Origin: Candidatus Limimonas egerieequi
GTDB taxonomy: Bacteria > Bacillota > Clostridia > Oscillospirales > Acutalibacteraceae
Reading direction: 5' to 3'
DNA: 64,000 nt
Assembly: GCA_018064455.1 (NCBI GenBank)
Contig: JAGHVH010000003.1
Span: 62,001 to 126,000, forward strand
The number at the start of each line of letters is the position of its first letter. Position 1 is the first letter of the stretch. Below are positions 31,661-40,186 of the stretch, one piece after another. Made by a program: the position numbers and the translations under genes. The notes beneath the pieces were generated by a model that had not been told where the DNA came from, did not search any database, and worked only from the letters and a program-made list of their open reading frames with translations.

Positions 31661-32647
31661 ATGGTCAATAAGAATAATAGGGTAGTAGCAGTACTACTTT
31701 CACTTGTAATGATTTTCACTCTTTCTGCTTGTGTAGTTGATATTGATTTTGCAAGAAAGGGCTGGGATGGATACGTAGATGGCGAGCAGGTTTGGGAGAA
31801 TCCAAACTATGCTGAGGATCCAGAACCAGCAGAAGAGCCTGAGGAAGAAACAACTGAGCCAGCTGAGGAGGAAGAAACAACTGAAGCGGGTGAAGAGGAA
31901 GAGGAGACAAAGGCTTCAAAAGGTGAAAAGAAGTCCAGTGATACAAAGAACACTTCTAAGTCATCATCACAGCAACAGCAGAAGAAGCCTTCTACAGGTA
32001 CTGTAACAAAGCAGCAGAGCACACAGGGCACAACAAAGCCAAGCTCACAGGGCACGACGAAGGCAGCTGAAAAGACAATGAGCGTTGCTGAAATCGTTGA
32101 CTTTTACAAGAATGCAGCAAACCCTGTTAAGACAATGTCTGGTGTTAAGGTAACTAGAACACGTGAGAAGTACATCGAACTCGGTGGCAACTTAAGCGGT
32201 GTGTCAGCATCGATTGTTAAGAGTGCTTTTTCCGAGAAGGATGATACAAAGGCTGTAACATACACATCTCAATCAGATATAAAATCAAAGTTTATTGTTG
32301 AAAAGCAGTCATATGTTTGCAACTTGACTGGAAATGACGTAAAGTCAGCAACTATCGCCAAGAGTGGCAACAATCAGGTTGTAACAATCTATGTTAAGGA
32401 TGACGTTGACCAGGCACAGGGATACTCAAACAAAGCAGTATCATCAACAGCGGTATCTGACCTTGCGGTTCCACTTTCTCTTGGCAAGCTCAAATACATG
32501 GCTTGCAAGGATGTAAGACTTGAGGCAACAATCGATGGCAACGGAAGACTTATCGCACTTCATACATATATGCCTGCTTACTTCTATTCAACAGATGAAT
32601 CATTCGGTGTTGCACTTGAACAGTGGTGGACAATTAGTTACTCATAA
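31661..32647 (+). CDS. Lipoprotein with acidic Thr/Glu linker, 328 aa
   Basis: Signal peptide with positive start, hydrophobic core VVAVLLSLVMIFT and lipobox LSAC (Cys24), so it is predicted to be lipidated and anchored outside the membrane. Residues about 50-140 are a low-complexity spacer rich in Glu, Thr, Ser and Gln, likely spanning the wall. The C-terminal domain (about 142-328, starting MSVAEIVDFYKNAANPVK) resembles the end of the next protein. AGGAG precedes the ATG. No known family is recognised for the C-terminal domain. Confidence 0.78.
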   Translation: MVNKNNRVVAVLLSLVMIFTLSACVVDIDFARKGWDGYVDGEQVWENPNYAEDPEPAEEPEEETTEPAEEEETTEAGEEEEETKASKGEKKSSDTKNTSKSSSQQQQKKPSTGTVTKQQSTQGTTKPSSQGTTKAAEKTMSVAEIVDFYKNAANPVKTMSGVKVTRTREKYIELGGNLSGVSASIVKSAFSEKDDTKAVTYTSQSDIKSKFIVEKQSYVCNLTGNDVKSATIAKSGNNQVVTIYVKDDVDQAQGYSNKAVSSTAVSDLAVPLSLGKLKYMACKDVRLEATIDGNGRLIALHTYMPAYFYSTDESFGVALEQWWTISYS

Positions 32648-32662
32648 ATTTTGGAGGCTAAC

Positions 32663-33922
32663 ATGACAATTATTAAAAGAGTAGTAGCACTTGTATTAAC
32701 ATTGCTTTTGGTTCTCTCATTCTCAGCTTGTAACAAAGAAGATGAGGATGCAGTACTCACAACTAAAAAGAGAGTTACTACAACATCGGCAGATGCCGGC
32801 GGGATCGACATCTGGAGCTATATTGATGAAGAGGGTCTTGAGGGTACACTTTCAGAAGAAACTGGTACTATTCCATATTCATCAGGTATAGGTAGTTATT
32901 CTACTAAGACATATGAGGATGTTCCAGTATCATTTGGAGGTACAACCGTATTCTCATCTGCCACAACAGCTAAAAGCGGATATCCAACATTTAAGTGGAA
33001 CCCTGTTTCAGGTGCTATTAAGTACAACATTTATCGTAGCACTAGCAAGAATGGTACATATAGCTACCTTGATACAACAACTGCTACATCTTACACAGAC
33101 AAGACAGCTGTTTCTGGTACAAAGTACTACTACCAAGTAAAGGCTGTTAAGAAGGTTAGCACTACAAAGTCAACAACCAAGGCTACTGGTGGCACAACAA
33201 AACCAACAACAAAGCCAACTACTGCTGGTTCAACATTTAACCCACCAGCAAGAGATGCTTCAACAGCACCAGCAAAGGCACCAGCAAATTACACATCTAT
33301 TGCTGATATCGTTGCACTTTACAACGTAGCTGCTAACAATGTAATCTCAAAGGCATCAGCAGTTGCAAGAACTAACCGCGTTATCCAGGAACTTGAATAT
33401 GATACAGGAAGTGCTGCAGCAGGCCTTTCAACAGGTATCCTCAAGAACTGGCTTGGTATTGCAAACGGTCCATCAATCAACTCAACAGTTAAGGTGTTCA
33501 CTGGTGACCAGGCAAAAGAGGAATTCCCATCAGACACATATGCTGACACAGCAAGTAAGCTTACAGCTAGTATGGTTAGAAGCGCAAGCTGCGTATATCA
33601 GGATGGTTATTACAACGTTACAATCATCTTAAAGGATGACCCTGAGTTTACATCAGACTATTCACAGACATGTCTTAATGTACTTCATCCATCAACAATC
33701 TATAGCGGTGCTACAGCACAGGCAAAGGTTATTCAGCTCGAGACTGAAGACAAGCCATATGCTCCAATGCTTCAAGCACAGATTTGGTATGATGGCTATC
33801 AGCTTGACTATGTAATTGATCAGGTTCCAACAATCCTTGCTATTCGTGCAGATGAAGGCGACGTTACACTTAATACTTCACTTGCGATCCTTATGATAGA
33901 GCGCTGGGCTGTTCAGTATTAA
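32663..33922 (+). CDS. Lipoprotein with fibronectin-III-like domain, 419 aa
   Basis: The N-terminal lipobox is LSFSAC (Cys23). A fibronectin type III-like module lies at about 95-170, with PTFKWNPVSGAIKYNIYRS and SYTDKTAVSGTKYYYQVKAV, the usual Trp, Tyr and the late TKYYYQVKA strand. A short Thr/Pro linker follows, and a C-terminal domain starting SIADIVALYNVAANNV is similar to that of the upstream lipoprotein. The ATG at 32663 has GGAGG; the earlier TTG frame start lies within that site. The 15-bp gap shows cotranscription. Surface binding or adhesion is inference only. Confidence 0.78.
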   Translation: MTIIKRVVALVLTLLLVLSFSACNKEDEDAVLTTKKRVTTTSADAGGIDIWSYIDEEGLEGTLSEETGTIPYSSGIGSYSTKTYEDVPVSFGGTTVFSSATTAKSGYPTFKWNPVSGAIKYNIYRSTSKNGTYSYLDTTTATSYTDKTAVSGTKYYYQVKAVKKVSTTKSTTKATGGTTKPTTKPTTAGSTFNPPARDASTAPAKAPANYTSIADIVALYNVAANNVISKASAVARTNRVIQELEYDTGSAAAGLSTGILKNWLGIANGPSINSTVKVFTGDQAKEEFPSDTYADTASKLTASMVRSASCVYQDGYYNVTIILKDDPEFTSDYSQTCLNVLHPSTIYSGATAQAKVIQLETEDKPYAPMLQAQIWYDGYQLDYVIDQVPTILAIRADEGDVTLNTSLAILMIERWAVQY

Positions 33923-33936
33923 AGAAATAAAAAAAT

Positions 33937-33970
33937 AACCGAGAGGATTTTCATCCTCTCGGTTTTTTAA
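33937..33970 (+). terminator. Bidirectional terminator (copy 2 of CCGAGAGGA hairpin)
   Basis: AACCGAGAGGA (33937-33947) and TCCTCTCGGTT (33954-33964), six-T tail. The minus side reads ATTTTTTATTTC, so it serves the convergent flavin-reductase-like gene too. Confidence 0.9.
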
Positions 33971-33979
33971 TGTCCCTAA

Positions 33980-34918
33980 TTATTTCTTCTTAGCGTCTTT
34001 CTCTTGCTTTCTCTTGTCGTTGATGATCTTAACGTGTTCATCATCGATGAGAGTTACATTGTTCTCCTTAGCCCAGTCAACGCAGCCCATAAGAACTGTC
34101 TTGAGGAATGGACGTGGAACCTTAACAAAGTTCATCAAAGCTTCATCTGTGAACTTGATTGTGTCGTCGCAACGGTCAGCTGCATAGCGGATTGATGCGA
34201 TGTCAACTTCCTTTGGAGCAGGAATTGGTTCAGCATGTGGCTTCTTGAACTTAGGGAATGGAGTGTACCAGAAGTTTGTTGAATCACGGTAACCGTAGTC
34301 AACAGGAATAGGAGGGAAGTCCTTAGCTGTTACGCCGTTAACGATAGCGTTGTAATACTTCTCCTTCATCAAGATCTTGTCGATCTTGAGGATAAATGTA
34401 GCACCAAGCTTTGATGTGATGCCGTTGAAGTTGTTATATGGGCCTTCGTATCCATCCATCTCGCCTGGCTTCCACTTGAAACCATCTTCAAGAGATGAAT
34501 CCCATGTGCACTCGATAACCTGGAAAGCGTCAGTAAGTACTGGTGGGCGATCCTTATCATTTGGGTCTGCAAGACCTGGTTCAAGTTTCCACTTGCAGTC
34601 TGGCATCTTGTCAGCTGATGGGCCAGGGAAACCAAGGCGTACAGCCTCTTTGAAGTGCTCCTTGTCGTCAGGGATGAAGTTCATAGCGAGCTTACCTGTA
34701 CGAAGGATGTTCTGACATGTGTTTGAGTTGTTTCTGCAGTTAAGCATCATTGCATAGTAATCTCTGCCTGCTACATAGTATGGAGCGATAAGAGAGTATG
34801 AACCGATGTTTACGCTGCCGTCTGGATTGATTGTGCTGATACAAACTGTTGGCATTGGGAAGAAAAGAGATGACTGATAAAAATTATCAACAATTCTTAA
34901 ATCTTCAAATGAGCTCAT
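33980..34918 (-). CDS. Flavin reductase-like (FMN-binding split barrel) protein, 312 aa
   Basis: The N-terminal 190 residues fit the flavin reductase-like domain: PMPTVCISTINPDGSVNIG, then SLIAPYYVAGRDYYAMML and NTCQNILRTGKLAMNFI, where FMN binds. The C-terminal 100 residues are Lys/Pro-rich, ending with a charged KKRKQEKDAKKK-like tail that is not part of the usual domain. It lies 40 bp downstream of a MarR-family gene and is probably in its operon, so expression likely responds to a small molecule or redox ligand. Electron donor and substrate are unknown. Confidence 0.8.
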   Translation of the reverse strand: MSSFEDLRIVDNFYQSSLFFPMPTVCISTINPDGSVNIGSYSLIAPYYVAGRDYYAMMLNCRNNSNTCQNILRTGKLAMNFIPDDKEHFKEAVRLGFPGPSADKMPDCKWKLEPGLADPNDKDRPPVLTDAFQVIECTWDSSLEDGFKWKPGEMDGYEGPYNNFNGITSKLGATFILKIDKILMKEKYYNAIVNGVTAKDFPPIPVDYGYRDSTNFWYTPFPKFKKPHAEPIPAPKEVDIASIRYAADRCDDTIKFTDEALMNFVKVPRPFLKTVLMGCVDWAKENNVTLIDDEHVKIINDKRKQEKDAKKK

Positions 34919-34958
34919 TTTTATACCCCTTTCATAACCTTACGGTTTTTAAACAAAA

Positions 34959-35387
34959 TTAGTTTTCAGCCTCGTCCTTGAGTCGCATAGCTTCTTGAAG
35001 TAACTTGTCTAACATTGACTCAAAAGCGGCTTGTTCGTCGTCTGAGAGCGCTTTTGACACCTTTTCAACCCAATCATCATATACGTTGGCTGAATCCTTG
35101 ATTAAATCCTTGCCAGCATCTGTTAAGTTGATGAGGTTTTGGCGTCTGTTCTCAGGATTGACTTCACGAGTGATAAGTCCACGCTGCTCGAGCGACTGGA
35201 GTGCCTTGGCAACAGTTGTCTTGTCAAGCATGTAAGACTTAGAGATAAGTTCCTGTGGAGCGTTTGGGTAGAAGTTTAGGAATGCGCAGATTGTGTATTC
35301 GGTGTCGTTGACACCAAGGTCCTTGGTTACTGCGCGACCATACTCTCTACCACAGCGAAAGAATAATGTGAATTTGTTAAAGTCCAT
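34959..35387 (-). CDS. MarR-family transcriptional regulator, 142 aa
   Basis: A winged-helix repressor. The recognition helix region reads LISKSYMLDKTTVAKALQSL, followed by the wing RGLITREVNPENRRQNLINLT, both typical of MarR. The start is at 35387 with a GGCGGTGA site; the longer frame begins inside the promoter. The gene lies just downstream of a near-perfect inverted repeat that covers its transcription start, so autoregulation is likely, with the flavin-reductase-like gene as cotranscribed target. Confidence 0.9.
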   Translation of the reverse strand: MDFNKFTLFFRCGREYGRAVTKDLGVNDTEYTICAFLNFYPNAPQELISKSYMLDKTTVAKALQSLEQRGLITREVNPENRRQNLINLTDAGKDLIKDSANVYDDWVEKVSKALSDDEQAAFESMLDKLLQEAMRLKDEAEN

Positions 35388-35411
35388 AATTTCACCGCCT
35401 GGTGGGAATGT

Positions 35412-35438
35412 TTGAAAATTCAACAGTTGAATTTTCAA
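35412..35438. promoter_or_regulatory. MarR-type operator (13-bp perfect inverted repeat)
   Basis: TTGAAAATTCAAC (35412-35424) and GTTGAATTTTCAA (35426-35438) are perfect reverse complements around one base. The site begins right after the -10 box and covers the predicted start of transcription of the MarR gene. Confidence 0.75.
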
Positions 35439-35442
35439 CTAA

Positions 35443-35471
35443 AGTATATCACGTGGGGTATAAAAGGTCAA
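35443..35471 (-). promoter_or_regulatory. Promoter of the MarR-flavin reductase unit
   Basis: Minus strand: TTGACC (35471-35466), 17 bp, TATACT (35448-35443). Confidence 0.7.
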
Positions 35472-35502
35472 TAAAAAAGGGTGGCTTTTGCCACCCTTTA
35501 GT

Positions 35503-36672
35503 TTATTTTATTACTCTGATTCTAATTACACCGTCTATTGCTTTTATTTGTTCAATAGTTTCTGATGTTACTTCGTCATCAACATCAACCATTGTGTAAG
35601 CATAATCGCCCTTTGAACGGTTTGAAAGATCAACGATGTTCATGTTAGCTGCTGTGAATGGTGCTGTTATCTGGTTGAGCATGTTAGGGATGTTCTTGTG
35701 GATAACGCATACACGGTAAGCAGCGTTTCTGTCCATCTGGCTGTTTGGCATGTTAACTGAGTTCTTGATATTACCATTCTCGAGGTAATCGATAAGCTCG
35801 AATGCTGCCATTCTAGCACAGTTGTCCTCTGACTCTGGTGTTGATGCACCGAGGTGAGGGAGGGCAATTACGCCAGGTACGCCGAGGATTTTTTCGTTGA
35901 TAAAATCAGTAACGTAAGCGGCTACCTTGCCTGTACCGAGTGCATCGATGATGTCGTCTGTATTTACGAGCTCGCCACGAGCGAAGTTCAAAATACGAAC
36001 GCCGTCCTTCATTCCAGCAAGAGATGTCTCGTTGATAAGGTCACGAGTCTCGTTGTTGAGTGGAACGTGAATTGTGATGTAATCACAAGAAGCGAAAATC
36101 TCCTGTGTTGACTTGGCATGGTGAATTGAGTGCGAGAGGTTCCATGCTGCATCAACTGAAAGGTATGGGTCATAGCCATATACTTCCATGCCAAGGTTCT
36201 TGGCAGCGTTTGCTACCTGTACGCCGATAGCACCAAGGCCAATAACGCCAAGCTTTTTGCCTTTGATTTCTGGACCGGCAAATGCGCCCTTGCCTTTTTC
36301 GGCCTGCTTTGCTACATCAGCCTCAGCTGTGTCTTTTAAATCCTTGGCAAAATCGATACCAGCGACAATTTTACGAGATGCAAGGAAGAGACCGCAGATA
36401 ACGAGTTCCTTAACTGCGTTAGCGTTGGCGCCTGGTGTGTTGAATACAACAATACCTTGCTCAGCGCACTTGTCGCATGGGATGTTGTTTACACCGGCGC
36501 CGCAACGTGCGATAGCAACGGTGTTCTTGTCAAATTCCATGTCGTGCATAGCAGCAGAGCGGACCATGATTGCATCTGGTGCTTCCATCTCTGTGCCGTA
36601 TGTATAGAGCTTACGGTCAAAGTTATCAAGACCGTAAGGTGAAATCTTGTTGAGAGTAAGAATCTTATACAT
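35503..36672 (-). CDS. serA: D-3-phosphoglycerate dehydrogenase, 389 aa
   Basis: First step of serine synthesis: oxidises 3-phosphoglycerate with NAD. The Rossmann motif is in GKKLGVIGLGAIG, the catalytic Arg in NFARGELVNTD and the catalytic His in LPHLGASTPESE. A C-terminal ACT domain (about 320-389, with YTMVDVDDEV) implies allosteric control by serine. The start at 36672 has GAGGAGG and overlaps the serC stop by 8 bp. The serC-serA pair supplies serine; serB is not in the window. Confidence 0.95.
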   Translation of the reverse strand: MYKILTLNKISPYGLDNFDRKLYTYGTEMEAPDAIMVRSAAMHDMEFDKNTVAIARCGAGVNNIPCDKCAEQGIVVFNTPGANANAVKELVICGLFLASRKIVAGIDFAKDLKDTAEADVAKQAEKGKGAFAGPEIKGKKLGVIGLGAIGVQVANAAKNLGMEVYGYDPYLSVDAAWNLSHSIHHAKSTQEIFASCDYITIHVPLNNETRDLINETSLAGMKDGVRILNFARGELVNTDDIIDALGTGKVAAYVTDFINEKILGVPGVIALPHLGASTPESEDNCARMAAFELIDYLENGNIKNSVNMPNSQMDRNAAYRVCVIHKNIPNMLNQITAPFTAANMNIVDLSNRSKGDYAYTMVDVDDEVTSETIEQIKAIDGVIRIRVIK

Positions 36673-37753
36673 CCTTGTGCTCCTCCTCAAACTGCTTCAT
36701 AAAGTTAACGAGTGCCTCAACGCCTTCGATTGGCATAGCGTTGTAGATTGATGCACGCATACCGCCAACACTGCGGTGACCCTTGATGTTGATGAAACCA
36801 TTTTCTGTGCATGCCTTAACGAACTCTGCGTTGAGCTCGTCAGAATCAGTTACGAATGGAACGTTCATGAGTGAACGGTCCTTAGCAACCACTGTTCCAT
36901 GGAACATCTTTGACTGATCAAGGAAGTCATAGAGAAGCTTTGCCTTGGCTTCGTTGCGACGCTTCATAGCGTCAAGACCGCCAAGCTTCTTGATCCACTC
37001 AAGTACAAGTTTGCAGATGTAGATGTTGTAGCATGGTGGAGTATTGTAAAGTGAGTCGTTCTCAGCCATAAGTGCATAATCAAGCATTGATGGTGTGATA
37101 TCACGTGCGTTGCCAAGAAGGTCCTCACGGATGATACAAATTGTAAGACCAGCAGGCGCTACATTCTTCTGAGCGCCGCCGTAGAGCATACCAAACTTTG
37201 TAACGTCAAGTGGCTCTGAAAGGAAACAAGATGAGATATCAGCGATGAGTGGAACGTTGCCACAATCAGGGAGTTCTCTCATGATGTTGCCGTGAACAGT
37301 TTCGTTCATACAAATATATACATAGTCAGCATCAGGGCGAAGTTCGCTTTTTGGTACGTCTGGTACACAGCTGAAGTTCTGTTCCTTTGAAGAAGCAACA
37401 ACTTTTACGTCACCATACTTTTGAGCTTCCTTCATAGCCTTGTTAGACCACTGACCGGAAACAACGTAGTCAGCCTTGCCTGAACCATTCATGAAGTTGA
37501 GAGGGATAGCAGCGAACTGAGTTGATGCGCCACCCTGGAGGAACAATACCTTGTAATTGTCAGGTATATTCATGAGTTCACGAAGTAAAGCCTCTGCACC
37601 CTTAATGATTGCATCGTATTCCTTACTTCTGTGAGACATCTCCATAACAGACTCGCCTGTACCTTCGTAATCAAGCATTTCGTCTGCTGCTCTGTTAAGT
37701 ACTGACTCAGGGAGCATTGATGGGCCCGCTGAGAAATTATAAACTCTTGCCAT
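36665..37753 (-). CDS. serC: Phosphoserine aminotransferase, 362 aa
   Basis: PLP enzyme converting 3-phosphohydroxypyruvate and glutamate to phosphoserine. It begins with the family signature RVYNFSAGPSMLPESVL. PLP Lys196 is in GAQKNVAPAG, and the phosphate-binding HRS and the GHRSVGGMRASIYNA end are present. The start at 37753 has GGAGGT; the longer frame has no support. It precedes serA in the same operon, with a near-consensus promoter at 37826-37798. Confidence 0.97.
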   Translation of the reverse strand: MARVYNFSAGPSMLPESVLNRAADEMLDYEGTGESVMEMSHRSKEYDAIIKGAEALLRELMNIPDNYKVLFLQGGASTQFAAIPLNFMNGSGKADYVVSGQWSNKAMKEAQKYGDVKVVASSKEQNFSCVPDVPKSELRPDADYVYICMNETVHGNIMRELPDCGNVPLIADISSCFLSEPLDVTKFGMLYGGAQKNVAPAGLTICIIREDLLGNARDITPSMLDYALMAENDSLYNTPPCYNIYICKLVLEWIKKLGGLDAMKRRNEAKAKLLYDFLDQSKMFHGTVVAKDRSLMNVPFVTDSDELNAEFVKACTENGFINIKGHRSVGGMRASIYNAMPIEGVEALVNFMKQFEEEHKDV

Positions 37754-37797
37754 AATAAGACCTCCGGCGCATAGCGCCAATAAAAATTACAAGGGCT

Positions 37798-37826
37798 ATT
37801 ATAGGACTATAGTTCTATAAAGTCAA
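37798..37826 (-). promoter_or_regulatory. Promoter of serC-serA
   Basis: Minus strand: TTGACT (37826-37821), 17 bp, TATAAT (37803-37798). The spacer holds an almost perfect palindrome, AGGACTATAGTTCT (37803-37816), a possible operator. The rest of the gap to rnfB (37827-38012) contains a 14-bp direct repeat and the rnf terminator but no gene. Confidence 0.75.
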
Positions 37827-37956
37827 TATGATTGGCATAAATTTAACAATCTTTTTTCAAAAATTAAAGCACAGGTGGGCAAACTTGTGCGAAAATTTAA
37901 CAATCTCTTTGAAAACAACGTAGGGAAGGGGCGCAGGGCCTTTAGGTTAATTTAGG

Positions 37957-37990
37957 CAAAACAAAGGCCCTGGTGATTTCTCACCAGGGC
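37957..37990 (-). terminator. Terminator of the rnf operon
   Basis: GCCCTGGTGA (37967-37976) pairs with TCACCAGGGC (37981-37990). On the minus strand it is followed by CTTTGTTTT. Confidence 0.88.
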
Positions 37991-38012
37991 GTATTTGTTG
38001 AATGAATTGTGA

Positions 38013-38825
38013 TTAGGCTTTTCCGCCAAGAGTGATATTCTCAAGGCACTTCTTAGGACAAGCTTCAGCACATTTACCGCAACCTGTGCACTTATCGTAG
38101 TCAACGATTGCGTGGTTGTTCTCAACCTTGATTGCGTCAAATTCACATGTCTTAACGCACTTCATACAGCCGATACAACCAACTGTGCACTGCTTGCTTG
38201 TAAGGTTACCCTTATCCTTGTTCTTGCAGAAGTTAACTGACTTAGTCTCATAGAGAGGAACAAGGTCAATGATGCCCTTAGGGCAAGTCTTGATACAAAC
38301 CTTACATGCTTTACAAGCAAGAGGGTTAACGCGTGCTACGCCGTCGCAAATCTTGATAGCGTCATAAGGGCAAGCCTTAACGCAGTCACCAAGTCCAAGA
38401 CAACCATAGTTACAAGCCTTTGGACCACCATAGAGCTGAGAAGCTGTCTTACAGCTCATGTCGCCATGGTAGTTCATAGCGCTGTCGCACTTGTCAGGTG
38501 TACCCTTACACATAACAACAGCAGCCATTGGCTTCATTTCGCCAGCAGCGAGACCCAAGATCTCTGCTACTGCAGCAGCGCAATCAGGACCACCTGGTGC
38601 GCAAAGTGTGCAGTCTGTGCAATCGCCCTTTGAAAGAGCACCAGCATAACCTGCACATCCTGAGTAACCGCAAGCACCACAGTTAGCGCCAGCGAGTACT
38701 TCCTGGATTGCTTCCGCTTTCTCATCAACTGGAACTGCCATTACGATAGATGCAATAGCAAGGATGAGACCGAGCACAAGACCGACAACGGAAACAATGA
38801 TAACAGCCAAAATAATTGGATTCAT
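38013..38825 (-). CDS. rnfB: Rnf complex subunit RnfB, 270 aa
   Basis: Iron-sulfur subunit of the Rnf ferredoxin:NAD oxidoreductase and the entry point for ferredoxin electrons. An N-terminal membrane anchor (about 4-27) is followed by the RnfB-specific cluster domain with CGACGYSGCAGYA and CTDCTLC, then four ferredoxin-type motifs (CLGLGDCVKACP, CKACKVCIKTCP, CIGCMKCVKTC, CTGCGKCAEACP). It is the last gene of the operon apbE...rnfCDGEAB, 18 bp after rnfA. Confidence 0.96.
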   Translation of the reverse strand: MNPIILAVIIVSVVGLVLGLILAIASIVMAVPVDEKAEAIQEVLAGANCGACGYSGCAGYAGALSKGDCTDCTLCAPGGPDCAAAVAEILGLAAGEMKPMAAVVMCKGTPDKCDSAMNYHGDMSCKTASQLYGGPKACNYGCLGLGDCVKACPYDAIKICDGVARVNPLACKACKVCIKTCPKGIIDLVPLYETKSVNFCKNKDKGNLTSKQCTVGCIGCMKCVKTCEFDAIKVENNHAIVDYDKCTGCGKCAEACPKKCLENITLGGKA

Positions 38826-38843
38826 TTAATTTCCCTACCTTTC

Positions 38844-39440
38844 TTATGCACCGAAGATACCATCAACAAGACCTGTGAATCCGAGGAAAGAACAAGCTGT
38901 GATAGCAGCGGCAACAAGTGTGATTGGAAGACCTTCCCAGAACTTAGGATATTCGTTACCTTCAAGTCTCTCACGTACGCCAGAGAACATGATCATAGCT
39001 ACCATGAAGCCAAGGCCACCACCGAGTGCGTTAACCATTGACTGCCAGAAGTCATAACCATTCTGAACGTTGAGCTGTACAACACCAAGTACTGCACAGT
39101 TTGTTGTGATAAGTGGAAGGTAAACACCAAGTGCCTGATAGAGGCCTGGGATGTACTTCTTAAGAACGATCTCAACGAACTGAACAAGGCCAGCGATAAC
39201 GAGAATCTGAACGATTGTCTCGAGGTAAGCCATGTCCTTAGCTTCGAGAAGCTTGTTGAGTGGGAATGTTGCTGCTGTTGCAAGCAACATTACGAAGATA
39301 ACAGCTGCTGACATACCAATTGCTGTATTTGTTTTCTTTGAAACACCAAGGAAAGGACAAATACCAAGGAACTTAGAAAGTATGAAGTTGTTGGTAGTGA
39401 TAGCTGCAAGTAATATTGAAACAAGACCTGTAATATACAT
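38844..39440 (-). CDS. rnfA: Rnf complex subunit RnfA, 198 aa
   Basis: Six-helix membrane subunit. It is paralogous to RnfE, with which it forms an inverted pair holding a [2Fe-2S] cluster in the membrane. The two cluster Cys residues are visible in FLGICPFLGVS (about residue 28) and TTNCAVLGVV. The C-terminus reads VAAAITACSFLGFTGLVDG. It overlaps rnfE by one base, so the complex subunits are translated together. Confidence 0.96.
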   Translation of the reverse strand: MYITGLVSILLAAITTNNFILSKFLGICPFLGVSKKTNTAIGMSAAVIFVMLLATAATFPLNKLLEAKDMAYLETIVQILVIAGLVQFVEIVLKKYIPGLYQALGVYLPLITTNCAVLGVVQLNVQNGYDFWQSMVNALGGGLGFMVAMIMFSGVRERLEGNEYPKFWEGLPITLVAAAITACSFLGFTGLVDGIFGA

Positions 39441-40186
39441 TATTCAGCACACTCCTTTCCATCAGCTTTCATGGCGCAAGTAGCAGCCATTGGGCATGCT
39501 TCGCAGCCCTTGAGTTCAGCCTTTGGCTTACCCTTTGACTCAGCAACTTTGTTTGCGCAAGCCATGAGAAGACCAAATGTGAAGAATCCGCCTGGAGCGA
39601 GGATGAAGATGAGGATTGGCTCAAGACCAATTGCTGTAAGTACATCTGTCTCACCAAGGTGGAAGATATCTGTAAGTGTTGTACCGTAGCCGAGTACTTT
39701 GAGTGTCAAGTTACCTGAACCAAAGAACTCACGGATAGCTGCCATAAGTGTAAGTGCGATTGTGAAACCAACACCCATACCTACACCGTCGATTGCAGAT
39801 GCGAGAACGCCGTTCTTGTTAGCGAAACCTTCTGCACGACCAAGGATGATACAGTTAACAACGATAAGTGGAAGGTAAATACCAAGAGATGCATCAAGTG
39901 ATGGTGCAAATGCCTTAACGAAGAGCTGTACGATTGTAACGAATGCAGCGATTACAACGATGTAACAAGGAATACGAACCTTGTTAGGAATTACTTTTCT
40001 CAATGCTGAAATAACGATATTTGAGCAGATAAGAACGATTGTTGCGGCAACACCCATACCGATAGCATTTTCAATTGATGTTGAAACTGCGAGAGTAGGG
40101 CAGGTACCGAGTACAAGGCGGAGAACTGGGTTCTCCTTGATGAGGCCCTTAGAAAATTCCTGGCCTAAAGTTTTCTTTTCAGCCAT
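39440..40186 (-). CDS. rnfE: Rnf complex subunit RnfE with Cys-rich C-terminal tail, 248 aa
   Basis: Membrane partner of RnfA. Cluster Cys residues are in VLGTCPTLAVS and IVVNCIILG, with six predicted helices. The C-terminal 25 residues, after the last helix, add KGCEACPMAATC and CAE (Cys 228, 231, 237, 246), a possible extra metal site on the cytoplasmic side. One-base overlaps with rnfG and rnfA. Confidence 0.95.
   Translation of the reverse strand: MAEKKTLGQEFSKGLIKENPVLRLVLGTCPTLAVSTSIENAIGMGVAATIVLICSNIVISALRKVIPNKVRIPCYIVVIAAFVTIVQLFVKAFAPSLDASLGIYLPLIVVNCIILGRAEGFANKNGVLASAIDGVGMGVGFTIALTLMAAIREFFGSGNLTLKVLGYGTTLTDIFHLGETDVLTAIGLEPILIFILAPGGFFTFGLLMACANKVAESKGKPKAELKGCEACPMAATCAMKADGKECAE

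Noticed and set aside
37861-37960. Small RNA between rnfB and serC
   Set aside because: No promoter-terminator pair in one direction could be matched; the only hairpin is the rnf terminator.
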